This document shows positions 34,825 to 47,900 of a stretch of DNA of 64,000 nt, piece by piece. The notes under the pieces were generated by a model. That model saw only the letters and a program-made list of their open reading frames with translations. It made no database searches and had not been told where the DNA came from. Both the position numbers and the translations under genes were made by a program. The stretch is from Torymus aiolomorphi (lineage: Eukaryota > Arthropoda > Insecta > Hymenoptera > Torymidae): assembly GCA_036365515.1 (NCBI GenBank), contig CM070873.1, positions 177,989,604 to 178,053,603 of the forward strand. The letters are read 5' to 3'. How positions within the stretch are numbered: the first letter of the stretch is position 1; every line of letters begins with the position of its first letter.

Positions 34825-35400
34825 TCTCTCAAGTGAAGCTCTCTAAAAAGACTTTTATAATAGCTTAAATATTATTTTTGAAACTCCGTGCGAGAAGTTC
34901 GATTTCTCGCACGCTGCGTTAAACGATGCGTGCAAAAATCTCACTTCTCGCACGTCGTGTCAAAAAATACGGTTCGACACTTGTGTGAGAAGTTGATTTT
35001 CTCCTCATGTGACCTTTTCACCCTCGCTTCGCTCGGGTGCAAACAATCACACGAGGGGAAAATCAAATCCTCGCACTAGTATCGAAATGTACTATTTCAA
35101 ACAATCAATACATCTTTTGAAAACAGAATGTCTCTTAATAGAAAAAATCCTAAGATTCCCTATTTTTATGAATTTAGAAGTATAACTTTGTAGGAAAGTA
35201 TAAGGCAAGTATCTTTGTTTTTGTATTCTAAAAAATTGTAATTTAAAAAATCATAATATATAATAAGTCTCTCTCACACTGTTCCTCTCGCTCTCTCCCT
35301 CTCTCTCCCTCTCTTCCTCTCTCAATCTCTCTCAAGTCAAGCCCTCTAAAAAACTTTTATAAGATGATAAGATGAAGTTTTTTGTGGTGTTCGTAAGCAA
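34501..35400. repeat. Dispersed repeat with (TC)n tracts and a nested insertion
   Basis: A block around CTCTCTCAA.CTCTCTCAAGT.AAG, CTCTAAAAA.ACTTTTATA and AATCAATACATC, then a stretch ending TTTGTTTTTGTATTCT, matches 63340-63560. In this copy about 218 bases (34880-35098) interrupt the match. That inserted block contains mirrored words such as TGCGAGAAGTT.GATTTCTCGCAC and GAAGTTGATTTTCTCC with its complement near 35060. TC runs lie at 34781-34821 and 35268-35340. Confidence 0.6.
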
Positions 35401-35448
35401 GATAATAAAAACACTAGTTTTGGTGGATCGACGAGCTTTTGTTTATTA

Positions 35449-38440
35449 ACCCATTAAATCCTGAGCCAAATCTAGGCTAGATAGCATCAAACGAACTATT
35501 GGATTGGTTGCATGGCCTTTTGAAAAAACGTACCCGTGTTTTTTTTATCATTTGCAATTGTTTATAAAAAATTATTTAAACAAATAGGTAAAAAATTTAT
35601 AATTTTGAAAAACTAAAAGCGGCAATCGATTCTACGGAAAAAATCATGACGAAAACCTTAGTGACGTTTTTCTGTCAGACTTCAAATTGTTAGTGTAAAA
35701 ATGGTATTAATAAATACAAATTATGAGAAAATCTAAATTTGAAGTGTTGTAGTTGGAAGATTTAAAACAGCGTATAGTGTATTTCTGTATACCGTATGTA
35801 TAGATATACTATATCTATATTTATACTGTATAAATAATTATATAATATCTATATATATATACCGTATAAATAGATACACTATATCTATCTTTATTTTACA
35901 TATAGATATACTAATCAATTAGTATACATGGTTATATTTGTTTTCATTTATTCTACTTATTGAAAATGTCTTGATTTTCAGAAATTATTCTATATCTGAA
36001 ATCAATATAGCACTATTATTCGAAAAAACTATTTAGTAATAGAATTTTTATATATTTTTCTTCGATTTACATATTAGCATCATCCCGTGTCTCTGCTCTT
36101 TTGAGGCACCCCGGTAAAAAATGTCAAGGCGAAGAGTTGCCGATTTACTCGATTTAGTTGACGATGATGATGTTGATTGCGATCAACACATCAATATAGC
36201 GCTCTTACCTTCTGACGACAATCGTTCTGATGGAGACTCTCTTCACGATCCAGATGAAGATACCCTATCTTGTGAACTTCCTGCTGGTTCTTACGAATAT
36301 GTAAGGAGTTCTTACACACGTACGCAAACTTTATTAGAGCCTAATCATGTTTATGATTAGCAGAATTATGCTTACAATGATAGCTCTGTTCAAAGTACTG
36401 ACGATTATACTAGTTGCTTCAATAATAGTTCCATTTTATCATTTCATAATAAAAACACATTAGAATTATTTGAATTGTTTTTTTTAAGTGCGTTAAGGCC
36501 ATGTGAAACCGTGAATTTCAATATTTTTTAAATCAACATTTAAAAGTTTATTTGGAAGAAGACGAACGTCAAGCGCTCCGTACACGTAAACACTATATTC
36601 AGATTTTTTTTTGGGTGATTCTATTGGTATTTTCATGAGATATCCATGTTCGAAAAGTAGCTTAATTGCAGATTCCTACTTACCGACAGTACGGTTTTTA
36701 TTTAATTAAATAAATTCTCATCATTTTTTTGGAAAAACACGAACGTCAAGCGCTCCGTATATGTTAATACTATACTCAGATTTTTTTTTGGACGATTCTA
36801 TTGGTATTTTCATGAGATATCCATGTTTGGAAATTATGTCGGTATTTCACATCACCTTAAAAAACCATATTATTGAAGCAACTTCAGAAAATAATTTCGA
36901 ACTTAGCATGATTGATCTTGAAAGATTTCTTGTCATTATTATGATTACTATTTTCAACTCCAGAAAAAGTCAGCGTGATTATTGGTCAAATAGTCGGCTT
37001 CTACAATGCTCTGTGATCAAAGAACTAATGACAAGAAATAAATTTTTCGAAATAAAAAAATACATACGATTTTACAAGTTGCAAGACAAAGATGAAAATG
37101 ATAAGGTATGAAAAATTAGGTATTTGTATGACTTATTCCGATCAAATTGTATGCAATTTAGGTTTTTTGATTACACTTTATCTATTGATGAAATAATAGT
37201 GAAATATTTTGGAAGGTTTAGTATAAAACAGTGTATCAGAAACAAACCGATCAGATTTGGAATAAAGTTATGGGCACTATGTTCTTCTGATGGATATTTA
37301 TATGATCTTAACATTTACACAGGCAAATCTGGTACTGATACGCGTAATCTATTAGTTTCTGTATGTTTAGGATAAAGAGTGGTAATCAAATTGCTTCAAG
37401 ATCTATTGAGAACTACTCAAAAAGAAGAGCTCAGCAAATACCATGTTTATTTTGATAATTTCTTTTATTCTCCCGGTTTGATGATACATTTAAAAAGAAT
37501 GGGCTATCAACAACTGGAACAGTTCGAAAGAATCGTGTAAAAACGAAAATCGATATGCCAAAAAAATCAGAAAGAAGAACTATCATTTCAGTTTATGAAG
37601 CTAATTCTAATTTGAATTACATAACTGTCATGGACTCTAAGCCAGTGTCAATCCTATCTACATATGGAGATGAACCAAAAGTTGAAATGCAGAGATGGCA
37701 CGATAAGTCTAAAAAATCCATTCTTTTTCCATATGCATTTTCTATGTATAATAAAAATATGGGAGGAGTCGATCTTCATGATCAACATTGCAATGCTTTG
37801 ATGCCTTCAATTCGAAGTAAAAAGTGTGGACATAGTGTCTCTTTTTACGACTTATTCAAGCATCTTTAGCTAATGCCACTATCATTTATAATAAACTTCA
37901 TACTGATGATAAAAAAGGTTCTAACGATGTCGTACAACAGGTATGTGAATATTAATTTGGAAAGTTCTCCAATGTAGAGCGATCTAGATGACAGCACACC
38001 ACTTCTTCATTACCGAATGAGCATGAGATGAAGATAGGGCCACGTAGAAGATGTAGCATACCGATGTATTCTGTAAGGACACAGAAATTTTGCTCTAAAT
38101 GTAAAAAATATCTGTGCAAAAGTCACGAAAATGGTCACTCATAATTTCACCTATACCTCTGATAATGCATTTGGTTACCATTTTTACACTAACAATTTGA
38201 ATTTGAATTTGAACAATTTGACAAAAAAATGTCACTAAGATTTTCTTCATGATTTTTCCCATAGAATCGATTGCCGCATTTAGTTTTCAAAATTACAATT
38301 TTTTTATTTATTTGTTGAAATAACTTTTTATAAACAATTGCAAATGATAAAAGAAAAAACACTGGTACTTTTTTTCGGCCATGCCACCAATCCAATAGTT
38401 AGTTTGATGCTATCTAGCCTAGATTCGGCTCAGGATTTGA
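35449..38440 (+). mobile_element. piggyBac-like transposon, decayed
   Basis: The left end at about 35449 reads CCCATTAAATCCTGAGCC and is preceded by TTAA, as in piggyBac elements. The left arm (to about 35718) pairs with 38170-38440 over about 270 bp, including the GATGCTATCTAGCCTAGAT block. The right-most bases (GGATTTGATG) lack the expected GGGTTAA, so the end is eroded or rearranged. Part of the inner arm is repeated again at about 38490-38545. The centre encodes a broken transposase. Confidence 0.82.
36121..38142 (+). pseudogene. piggyBac-type transposase, multiply broken
   Basis: The protein would excise and insert the element at TTAA. An acidic N-terminus starts at 36121 and hits a stop at 36358-36360. 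The N-terminal DDE_Tnp_1_7-type region follows at 36761-37111, the SIDEIIVKYFGR block (catalytic Asp) near 37180, and YTGKSG near 37318. NKNMGGVDLHDQ (last catalytic Asp) lies near 37755, and a C-terminal Cys/His cluster (CSKCKKYLCKSH) ends at 38142. At least four stops or frameshifts separate these blocks. A ~178-bp tandem duplication (about 36550-36655 repeated at 36730-36835) adds further damage. Confidence 0.88.
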
Positions 38441-38903
38441 TGAAGTCAGCTGTGTCTATTAGGATGCATTTGTTTATACCATTTTTACACTAACAATTTG
38501 AAGTATGACAGAAAAACGTCACTAAGGTTTTCGTTGTCTCTATTCAAAAAATTATATGTATAATACCTTAGTGTAGTCTAGCATTATATTATATATGTTT
38601 ATAGTCCATACGACTATAAGTCAGAAATTAAAAAATTTTTTTTTTATAAAGTCGAAACGGACGAATGTTCGAGAAACTCATGTTGAACTTAAAGTCAAGA
38701 AATTATAAAACACTAAGAACCAATATAAAGGAGATCGCAAGACATACTGACAGCATGACCGCGTTGGCAAAAGTGTTACGAAAACAAAGTTTTCGTCACT
38801 ATTTATACCCTCCGGTATTAAGAACAACTGTAGACATAATCATTCGGTACATAATGTTTTAAGACCCTATAATTAAGCGTGACCATTTTATGACTCTTTT
38901 CAG

Positions 38904-39281
38904 ATTATTTATAGTTTTTTTTTATAACTACTCTTAAGGAATTGAACATCTTCCGTGCGATTTAAAGTATTGCCAAAAAAATAAATGTTTAACTTTTCTG
39001 AGAATTTACGTTTGAAAGTTACTTTTTTACTGTCCAGGATGTTTACATTTTCAAAATCTATACGGTACCCTGTATTTATTAAGTGTTTTGCTAATGCATT
39101 TGTTTAGAATTGTTTATTTACTTCTCTTTACAATTTATTTTATATATTACATTACAATTGTTGTTAGCATCAAGAACGTCATTACCGAGTTTTACCATAC
39201 TCTTTTGATTGTTGATCATTTTATTAATAACGATTACGTGTATTTCCTTGCGATACCTTTTATATTTTTATCAATTTGTTC
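38904..39281 (-). pseudogene. Penelope-like element, C-terminal half of a split copy
   Basis: Minus-strand translation gives a linker block ending VIYKINC near 39150. From 39093 to about 38904 it gives the C-terminal part of the endonuclease region (ALAKHL, IDFENVNIL, FKRKFSEKLNIYF). The YIGQT core between them is deleted. The upstream reverse transcriptase lies 11.8 kb away at 51070-51866, on the far side of a transposon flanked by TATATGG duplications, so both pieces were one element. The sequence left to about 38560 may be its 3' untranslated region. Confidence 0.75.
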
Positions 39282-40269
39282 TATATGGAGGCGTCTACCA
39301 GAAACCAGTCAGCGAACGTGCGCGACGCATTTTTCGTGCAAAACATGCTCTGTTCAACTCGCTTGTCAAAAGACATATATCAATAGATTTCTTCCTGCTC
39401 TTTCCAATGGTGCTATTGTTTTTACTCTGAAACTCTTTCTTGTGGTCGAAAATTCGACTTGAAAGTTCAGAGCCATTTTTCTCAAAGTATATCATGTTTT
39501 TTTCAAAATGCATAACTCCATTTGAAAATACAAGTCTTAAGCTACAAAACCCTAAATTTTCAAATTAGAGAAATGGAGGGCTCAAAAGTAACAAGATTAA
39601 AAAGACAGCGGCCAGTGACCGCGCGAGCTCTTCGCGCTGCGCTCGGATGCGCCCCAGGCTCGGGCTTGGTATAATGAGCTCGTAATCGTATTTTGGGTCT
39701 CTCAGAAGAAAACAAGAGACATACAGGGTGTGTCATTTTAATTGACGCACCCGAAAATTTCAAAAACGGCGTATCCTAGAAAAAAATGATTCAAACAAAA
39801 GTTGTAGGGTACGGAGGGGGCCAACTGATAATAACCTTCAATTTGACCTTGAGGTCAAGGATCAAGGTCATTTTAAGGTCAAATCGATTTTTTGCTTAGG
39901 AACGCGACTTTTGACCCCGGAAATGGAAAGAGCGGCAAATTTTACGTTCAAATATGATCTTGACCCTAACTTCAAACTCAAAGGTCAACATAATGTAAAG
40001 AAGGAAATCAGTCAATGCATTCAAACATTTGGAAAACTACACGCCCTACACAAGAAAATGTTTTGTACAAGAGCTGCGTGTAGGGGAGGGGGGGCAACTG
40101 TCCATGATATTGATCTTCAGGTCAGTATTAAGATATGGCCTTGACATAGACGTCAAGATCCAGGATAAAGATCGAAGAGATCCAAGAAGGACAAACACCT
40201 ATTCCAGCTTTACCCAGACACAACGACGTAGACGTGATAGGAAAGTATTTCGTTGGAGTGCTCAATTTT

Positions 40270-41048
40270 CCTAAGCCCCTTGCCTTTCACGTTCCGGGGT
40301 GCTTTCTGTTGTCCTGAGTCCCCTCGCCTCTCACGTTCCAGGGTGCTTTCTGTTGTCATGAGTCCCCTCGCCGCTCACGTTCCGGGGTGCTTTCTGTTGT
40401 CGTGAGTCCCCTGGCCTCTCACGTTCCGGGATGCTTTCTGTTGTCGTAAGTCCCCTCGCCTCTCACGTTCCGGGGTTCTTTCTGTTATCGTGAGTCCTCT
40501 CGCCTCTCACGTACCGGGGTGCTTTCTGTTGTCGTGAGTCCCCTCGCCTCTCACGTTCCGGAGTGCTTTCTGTTGTCGTGAGTCCCCTCACCTCTCACGT
40601 TCCGGGGTGCTTTCTGTTGTCGTGAGTACCCTCGCCTCTCACGTTTCGGGGTGCTTTCTGTTGTCGTGAGTCCCCTCGCCCCTCACGTTTCGGGGTGCTT
40701 TCTGTTGTCGTGAGTCCCCTCGCCTCTCACGTTCCAGGGTGCTTTCTGTTGTCGTGAGTCCCCTCGCCTCTCACGTTCCGGGGTGCTTTCTGTTGTCGTG
40801 AGTCCCCTAGCCTCTCACGTTCCGGGGTGCTTTCTGTTGTCGTGAGTCCCCTCGCCCCTCACGTTTAGGGGTGCTTTCTGTTGTCGTGAGTCCCCTCGCC
40901 TCTCACGTTCCAGGGTGCTTTCTGTTGTCGTGAGTCCCCTCGCCTCTCACGTTCCGGGGTGCTTTCTGTTGTCGTGAGTCCCCTAGCCTCTCACGTTCCG
41001 GGGTGCTTTCTGTTTCCGTGAGTCCCCTCGCCTCTCACGTTCCGGAGT
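40270..41048. repeat. 44-bp minisatellite, about 17-18 copies
   Basis: The unit GTGCTTTCTGTTGTCGTGAG followed by TCCCCTCGCCTCTCACGTTCC and GGG repeats with a 44-bp period. Copies are very similar, differing at single bases such as CCTCTC/CCCCTC and GTTCC/GTTTC, and some pairs of variants recur at a higher-order spacing. It begins 546 bp inside the DD41D element and ends 30 bp from the transposase stop. Confidence 0.95.
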
Positions 41049-41075
41049 AATTTACTTTTTCAATATCAATCAATT

Positions 41076-41950
41076 TCAGCCTCGTAATAGTTGTTCAAAG
41101 TTAGCACCGTTAGCTTCGAGACATAAGTTGATTCTAATTTGAAAATTATCAACAGTCTTCAGCAGTAAGTTTCTTGGAATTGCCGCAGAAGCTTCTCTTA
41201 TTCGATTTTTCATGTCTTCTCTTGTAGTTGGCGCTTCCTCATACACTTTATCTTTTATGAATCCCCACAAAAAAAAATCAAGCGATGTCATATCAGGTGA
41301 TCGAGCAGGCCAAGAAACTGGACCTGCTCGTCCTATCCATCTTTGCGGATACATGTTATTCAAAAAGTCCCGCACGATTCGTGCATAATGTGGCCCTGCA
41401 CCATCTAATTGAAGGTACATTCTTTGTCTCGTTGCCAAATCAACATTTTCAAGCATACCAGGTAAGTGCTCACTCAGCATCTCTCGAAAAATAGCTCCTA
41501 TTACATTTCTATCAAAAAAGTATGGGCCAATTAGATAACCATTCACGATGCCACACGAGACCATTAGACTCCAACGGTGTTGGTTATCAACTTGTCGATA
41601 CCAATGAGGATTAACCTCTGAGTAATAATGGCAATTGTGTCTATTAAGTTCGCCGTTATTTTTGAAAGTAGCTTCATCGCTAAATATTACAAACCTAAAG
41701 AAGTCATGGTCCTCCTCAATTTTTCGTAAAGCCCAATTACAAAAATTTAAACGCTCTTGGTGATCATTGGGAGTTAAGGCTTGCACTAATACTATGTGAT
41801 ATGCGTCGAATTTCACTTTTTTGATAATTCTTGTAACAGTTTTAAAAGGAATACCTGACCTCTTGAAATGATTCGACAACTTAAGTGCGGATTTAGGTGA
41901 ATGTAAGCTAAAATTACAAGAACACGTGTATCATTTTCGTCGTATACACG
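41076..41950 (-). pseudogene. DD41D transposase (Tc1/mariner superfamily)
   Basis: The main frame 41879-41076 (267 codons) carries the RNase-H-fold catalytic core: the first Asp in FSDEATF, the second in LDGAGPHY, and the third in SLDFFLWG. I count 41 residues between the second and third Asp, the spacing of the insect rosa-like group. The WPARSPD block just before the last Asp is typical. The end of the helix-turn-helix region reads from about 41950 in the same frame, but the N-terminus before it is broken by stops. The catalytic part itself looks uninterrupted, so this copy decayed mainly at its start. Confidence 0.88.
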
Positions 41951-42895
41951 ACTGAACTGAATTATTGAACTGTGGATAATAAAGAGCGGAGTCTCCACAA
42001 AATAATGTATGTCTGTCGTATTAACTGAATGCGCAAACTGCTCCTTTAATTTAAATTTTAAGTGCCTTTCACTTGAGATTAAGTTCACAAGCCGAAATCA
42101 TATCACCAGTGGTCACCTTAGGTAGAAGTCGGTTATTGATAATTATTACAAGTCACTTAAGATGAAAGTTTGTGATTAATGGTTGAATGCGTAGTTTTTC
42201 AAATGGATACATTGATCAATTTAAACATTAGAATGACCTTAAATATTAAATTTCAAATTAGGGTCAAGGTCATATTTGAACGTAAAATTTGCTGCTTTTT
42301 CCATTTCCGGGATCAAAAGTGGGGGTTCCTATGCAAATATCGATTTGACCTTAAAATGGCCTTGATCCTTGACCTCAAGGTCAAATTGAAGGTTATTATC
42401 AGTTGGCCCCCTCCGTACCCTACAACTTTTGTTTGAATCATTTTTTTCTAGGATACGCCGTTTTTGAAATTTTCGGGTACGTCAATTAAAATGAGACAAC
42501 CTGTATATCAATAGATTTTTCCTGCTCTTTCCAATGGTGCTATTCTTTTTACTCCCAAAGACTTTTTGAGTGGAATGTTTATAACCATTTTCCGTAAAGT
42601 ATAACATTTTGTTCTTCAAAATGCATAGCAGCATTAGAAAGTACAAGTTATAAGCGACAAAGCCCTAAATTTTCAAGTTGGAGAAACGTAGAGCTCAAAA
42701 GTAATAAGATTAAAAAGACGCGCCTCTTTATACGTATATAATATCTATTATACTTTAATCGTTGCACTTATACTTGTTATCATTTCTGCCACTAGAGGGA
42801 CTGAGACCACAGAGTCGTTCCAATACTTAAAAAGGCTCCTTGGAAGGTATTTATCACCCACTGAAAATGTTTTCTTTCTCAATATTTATTATTTT

Positions 42896-43309
42896 TGTGG
42901 CGCCTGCGCCTGCGCACACACCAGCCATGGCTGACGACAGACAGCGCCATCCGTGCAAGCAGCGCCTTGAGCCTCGCGAGATGTTCGCGCTAGAGGAGCG
43001 TGAGGCACCGGTCTCTTTCCGCCCGCAGCAGCCTTCGACGCACCAGGCTCTCCTCACCAGCAGCCAAGTACCTCGTGCGGACTACGCCTCAGCTCTGGCG
43101 ACGGCACGTTTACAGTCGTGCGCACCCAACTTATCTCATGCCCTGGCGCGAGCAATTCGCTCGGGTTGTACAGCGTGTTATTAGGATTAAATAAAACTAC
43201 AAGTGTTTTGCTACGTGTTGCTACAACTTTATTGTTGCGCCTCTCCATACTCTTCCCCTCCCGGAGTCACTCCTTAATCATCCACAGCGGGAAAACGAGA
43301 GCGCGCACA
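42896..43309 (+). repeat. 5' LTR of the CsRn1-like element
   Basis: This 414-bp LTR contains AATAAA at 43190-43195. The LTR pair differs mostly by transitions. Confidence 0.93.
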
Positions 43310-43310
43310 T

Positions 43311-43328
43311 TGGTGACCCCGAATTCAT
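43311..43328 (+). promoter_or_regulatory. Primer-binding site
   Basis: TGGTGACCCCGAATTCAT begins two bases after the LTR end and starts with the expected TGG, complementary to a tRNA CCA end. I cannot name the tRNA with confidence. Confidence 0.65.
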
Positions 43329-43365
43329 CACAAAAAGCAGCACGTGCGGCGCAACAGGTAAGAGA

Positions 43366-44931
43366 GTGAAGAAAAACAGGAGGCTGCTGCCGAAAAAGAA
43401 AGAACCGGCGCAGGCCGGCCAAGATGGCCGCCTAACTGCCTACTTCTTACGCAACTCTGCACAGCTTGAGGAGCATCAAAGTCTGCCGGCGTCAACACCA
43501 AAGAAACCACCGCGTCCACAGGCGAGACAAAAGCTTTTTGAAAGGAAGCAAAGCAGCGAGCAGCAAGGCGACAACGAGACACACAGCGAGAAGAAGAGCG
43601 ACGATGAGATTCTCAGCGGACAGCAAAGCGGCGACGACTCACCCAGCGAGAGGCAGAGCGACGACGAAACACACGGCAAGCAAGAGGAGACAACCAGCAC
43701 ACTCGAAGAGCAACTCTCTGACCCCGCCAGCGATCCTGACGCTTCGCAAGGCAGCGAAAACTTTGACAAAACAGTCATCGCACGCAGCACAAATGACGAC
43801 GGCCTCGGCGCGCAGCCCAACCTCGTCGGCGAAGCACAGCTCAGCATTTCGTCACGTCTCGCAGGCGCGCATAACCCAGCCGCCGACAGCTTTCCGCCAG
43901 CGTGCAACTCTCGGCAGCAGTCTACACCAGGAGGTACGGAAGGTCAGTTACAAAACCTTACCTCGGCGCCATCGCCAACTCGCTCGCAACCAGTTTCCGT
44001 GCACGTGCTCAACCCTCGCGCTGCGCCTTTCCGCGCCATGGACGACGAAGTCGATCCAACGCTCTCGGCTGACGAAATTTTCGCCGCGAGCATCGCAGCC
44101 GCCGCCTCTAGCCGGATGCCGCCATTTTGGAAAAAGGACCCGCGACTCTGGTTTCACCAAATCGAGTCACATTTTCAAGTGGCAAACGTCCGGCGTGACA
44201 TTGCAAAATTCAACCTAACCGTCACAGCACTGGAAGGAGAAGCTTTAACCGCCGCGGGCGACATTATTAGTAATCCCCCGGTCGAAAATAAGTACGAAGC
44301 GCTAAAGGCGCGCATCCTCGCGCGCCTCACCGACTCACCCGAGAGGCAGCTGGACCGCATGCTCAACGAATGCTCGCTCGGAGACTCAAAGCCCTAGGAC
44401 CTTTACAGAAGGATGTCTCGCCTCGCCGGAGACAGGGCGACTGAGGCAGTTTTACGCAGCCGATGGCTTGCACTTCTGCCACACCACGTGATCAGCATTT
44501 TAAAAATTTTTAAAACAAATTCAGTCGACGAACTGATAGCAGCTGCAGACCAGCTCATGGAAACACCGATAATCCCTAGTGCTTTCTCTGTCAATAGCAG
44601 TTCTCTGGAGCCACGATCGCCATCGCCAGGAGTTTTCGCCACGCAGCATATGCGAGACTCCGACGACATTAGGCTCCTCCTAGGGCAGCTCATTGGCATT
44701 TCCAGAGAAATCCTGGAAAAAGTCACGCCCCCAGCAAGGCATGATCGCCAAGAACGCAACAGAGACAGGAGTCTTAGCAGGCAGTCACGACAGCGCTCCG
44801 CAACGCCACACCGCCAAGATGGCAACGGCCTCTGTTACTACCACTACAGATTCGGGGCGGCATCGCGCACCTGCAGAAAGCCGTGCAACTACAACGGCCC
44901 TGCGGCAGCAGCCACTCAGGGAAACGCCTAA
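43366..44931 (+). pseudogene. Gag of the CsRn1-like element, one premature stop
   Basis: Gag would form the particle that packages the RNA. Residues 1-220 are low-complexity, rich in Ser, Glu, Gln and Pro. The conserved capsid region follows (MPPFWKKDPRLWFHQIE near residue 250). An in-frame TAG at 44395-44397 ends the first open stretch after LGDSKP. The same frame then continues from 44398 to 44931 with the rest of the capsid and a terminal CYYHYRFG..C...C cluster, the non-canonical zinc motif seen in CsRn1-type gag proteins. A single nonsense codon is therefore the only visible lesion. Confidence 0.85.
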
Positions 44932-47900
44932 GGCTGCCCTCTGTCCTGGCGGCAAAAGGCAGCCTAGACAACCACCCGCAGTGCCCGCCAGAACATCGTC
45001 TATACGTATTCGACAAAACAACAGGAATTAAATTCCTCGTGGACTCAGGGTCCTCGGTATCACTCATACCACAAGGCACGACACACCCACGAGCCAAGAA
45101 AGAGAAGCTAAAGCTCGCAGCAGCGAACTGGACTACAATCTACACCTATGGACGGCGCGTCATGGAACTCAACCTAGGGCTACGCAGAGCCCTCAGCTGG
45201 GCCTTCGTCATCGTCGACGTCGAGTGCGCCATACTTGGCGCAGACTTCCTGGCACATTATGGCTTAACCATCGACCTCAAAAGCCACCGCCTCGCAGACA
45301 CGCAAACCACATGCTGCATCGAAGGCATCACGCACACAGCAGCAGTCCACGGCGTATGCATCGCTTCACCGCAGCCACCGGGTACCGAAGCACTCAACGA
45401 GTACTTCAGGAACGTCCTAAAGGACTACAGCGATCTCTTCGAGCAGCGCGCCACCCCCGGAGCAGGCCCCACCCAAACCGTGCAGCATCACCTGGTAACC
45501 ACGGGTCCACCAGTGTTCGCCAGCCCTCGCCGACTCATCGGAGAAAAGTATGCAGCAGCGAAACATCACTTCGATCTGCTTCTTCTCCAAGGCACGGTTC
45601 GACCGTCAAGCAGCCAATGGGCCAGCCCGCTACACCTCATCAAGAAAGGAAAAACATGGAGGACCTCAGGAGACTATAGACGTCTCAACGCCATAACCGT
45701 TCCAGATCGCTATCCGATCCCCAGGATCGAAGACTTGCTCCTCAGCTTGCATGACTGTAAGATATTCACAAAGCTCGACCTAAACAGGGCATATTTTCAG
45801 ATCCCGGTAGCACCAGAGGACGTAGAGAAAACCGCAGTCACAACACCATTCGGCCTGTTCGAGTTCGTTGGCATGCCACTAGGCCTACGCAACGCCACAC
45901 AGACCTTTCAGCGACACATGGATGCCCTCTTTCGGCACCTGCCCTTCGTGCGAGTCTATTTGGATGACATACTGATCGCCTCAGCCAACGCAGAGGAGCC
46001 CCTTCAACACCTGCGTAGCGTCTTCGAAATTCTGCGCTCCAGTAAGCTCTCGCTAAACCCGACAAAATGCCTCATCGCTAAGGAAGACGTCATCTTCCTG
46101 GGCTACCACATAAACGAAACGGCTTCAAGCCACCGGATGACCGAGTCACCGCCATCTTGGAGCACCAGCAACCAGCAACCATCTGCGACCTGCGCAGATT
46201 TAACGGCATTTTCAACTACTATCGAGCTTCTATTCCAAACGCAGCTGAGCTCCAAGCACCACTAACGGACCTCCTCCGAGGTTCGACAAAGAAGAAGGAC
46301 AAACGCCCAATTACCTGGACCCCGCAGCTGTCAGAGGCCTTTAAGCGCTCTAAAGGTGGCATAGCCCACGCAGTGAGGATGTCATTCCTCGCGCCAGGCG
46401 CACCGCTTGTCCTCTCGACAGACGCCTCTTCTTCGCATCTTGGAGCCGCGCTGGATCAACGTCAAAACCACGTCTGGAGACCCCTTGGACTTTACTCGCG
46501 AAAGCTCTCTCCAGCCGAGCAAAATTACAGCCCGTACGACCGAGAACTACTCGCAATCTACGCGGCACTCAAACACTTTCAGCACCTAGTAGAAGGAAGA
46601 GAGTTCACCGTGAAAACCGATCACAAGCCGCCAGTCAAGGCTTTGGAGCAGCGTCCAGAAAAGGCATCACCGCGCCAACTGCGCCAACTCGACTTCATAA
46701 GTCAGTTCTGCCTAACCCTTACACATGTGAGAGGAGAAGACAATGTCGTCGCTGACGCACTGTCGCGAGTCGCAGCAATCAACATGCCCTCAATCCTCAA
46801 CGCGGACGCCATTCACGAAGCCCAGCAGCGAGAAGACATTTCAGAGAACCACGAGCTCGCGACGTCATCGCTAGCACTCCAATCTCTCATCATCGACGGA
46901 CACAGGCTGCTGTGTGACATCTCCACAGGCCTGGTGCGACCTTACATCCCACAAGATCTTCGAAGAGCAGCATTCAACGTCGTCCACTCGCCAGCGCACG
47001 CCAGCGGATGCGTCACGGCCAAATCACTAAAGGAGAAATTCATCTGGCCAGGACTCAAGAGAGACGCGCTGAAATGGGCTCGAGAGTGCATCAACTGTCA
47101 ACGAGCAAAAATTCACCGCCATGCCAGACTGCAGCCAACAAACATTGAGGTCCCGAACAGGAGATTTAATCACATACATCTAGACCTCATCATCATGCCG
47201 CCCGTTGATAACTTCAGGTACTGCCTAACAATCATTGATCGTTTCACGCGTTGGCCACAGGCCATACCACTGCAAAGCTCCACGGCAGAAGCAGTTTCAA
47301 ACGCTCTCTACAGGCACTGGATCGCGCTCTTTGGCATGCCACTCACAATCACAACGGACCAAGGGCCGCAATTCGAATCGTCTCTCTTCGCTGCACTGGT
47401 GCAACTCATCGAAGCAGACAAAGTACGCACAACAGCGTATCACCCGCAGAGCAACGGCATGATGGAGCGTTGGCATCGGACGCTGAAGGCGTCACTCATG
47501 TGCAGCCCGCACATACCCTGGACTCAACTGCTGCCCACAGTTCTACTAGGCCTCATAACGGCGTACAAGGAGGACATCAAAGCGTCCCCAGCAGGACTTC
47601 TCTTAGGCACGACTCTCCGCATCCCAGGAGAATTTTTCACTGTCAGCGACCAGCCGGTGGATCCTCAGACCTTCATAGACCACCTACGCTGCCATTTCAG
47701 GGAGCTGAAATCCACCCCAACAGCCCACCACGTCAAGGCCAAGCAGTTCACGCACCGCAGCCTCGGCAGCTGCACACACATCTTTCTGAGACTCGACGCA
47801 GTCAAGCCGCCACTCACACCACCCTACACGGGGCCACACCTGGTGCTTCAACAACTGGATGACCGCAGATACGTTATCTTAGTCAACCGAGAAGCAAAAA

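Larger units (their letters stand above)
39724..42503 (-). mobile_element. Tc1/mariner-superfamily element of the DD41D type
   Basis: The element starts CAGGGTGTGTCATTTTAATT and ends in the near complement AATTAAAATGAGACAACCTG. TA lies on both sides (39722-39723 and 42504-42505), and the inverted repeats are about 250-270 bp long. The uninterrupted form of the target is present in the mirror arm of the host transposon near 50575-50600, which confirms the insertion point. It contains a minus-strand transposase gene and, between the gene and the left arm, a 44-bp minisatellite. Confidence 0.9.

Noticed and set aside
34888..35079. 63-codon frame at 34888-35079
   Set aside because: It lies within a palindromic repeat insertion and has repetitive composition.
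38640..38862. Short plus-strand open frame and a possible hammerhead next to GAAACGGACG
   Set aside because: No CUGANGA core pairs with it on either strand, and the open frame overlaps what appears to be Penelope 3' untranslated sequence.
43466..44218. 250-codon open frame overlapping gag
   Set aside because: Composition is an Arg/Ser/Thr-rich shadow of the gag reading frame, with the conserved capsid block only in the gag frame.
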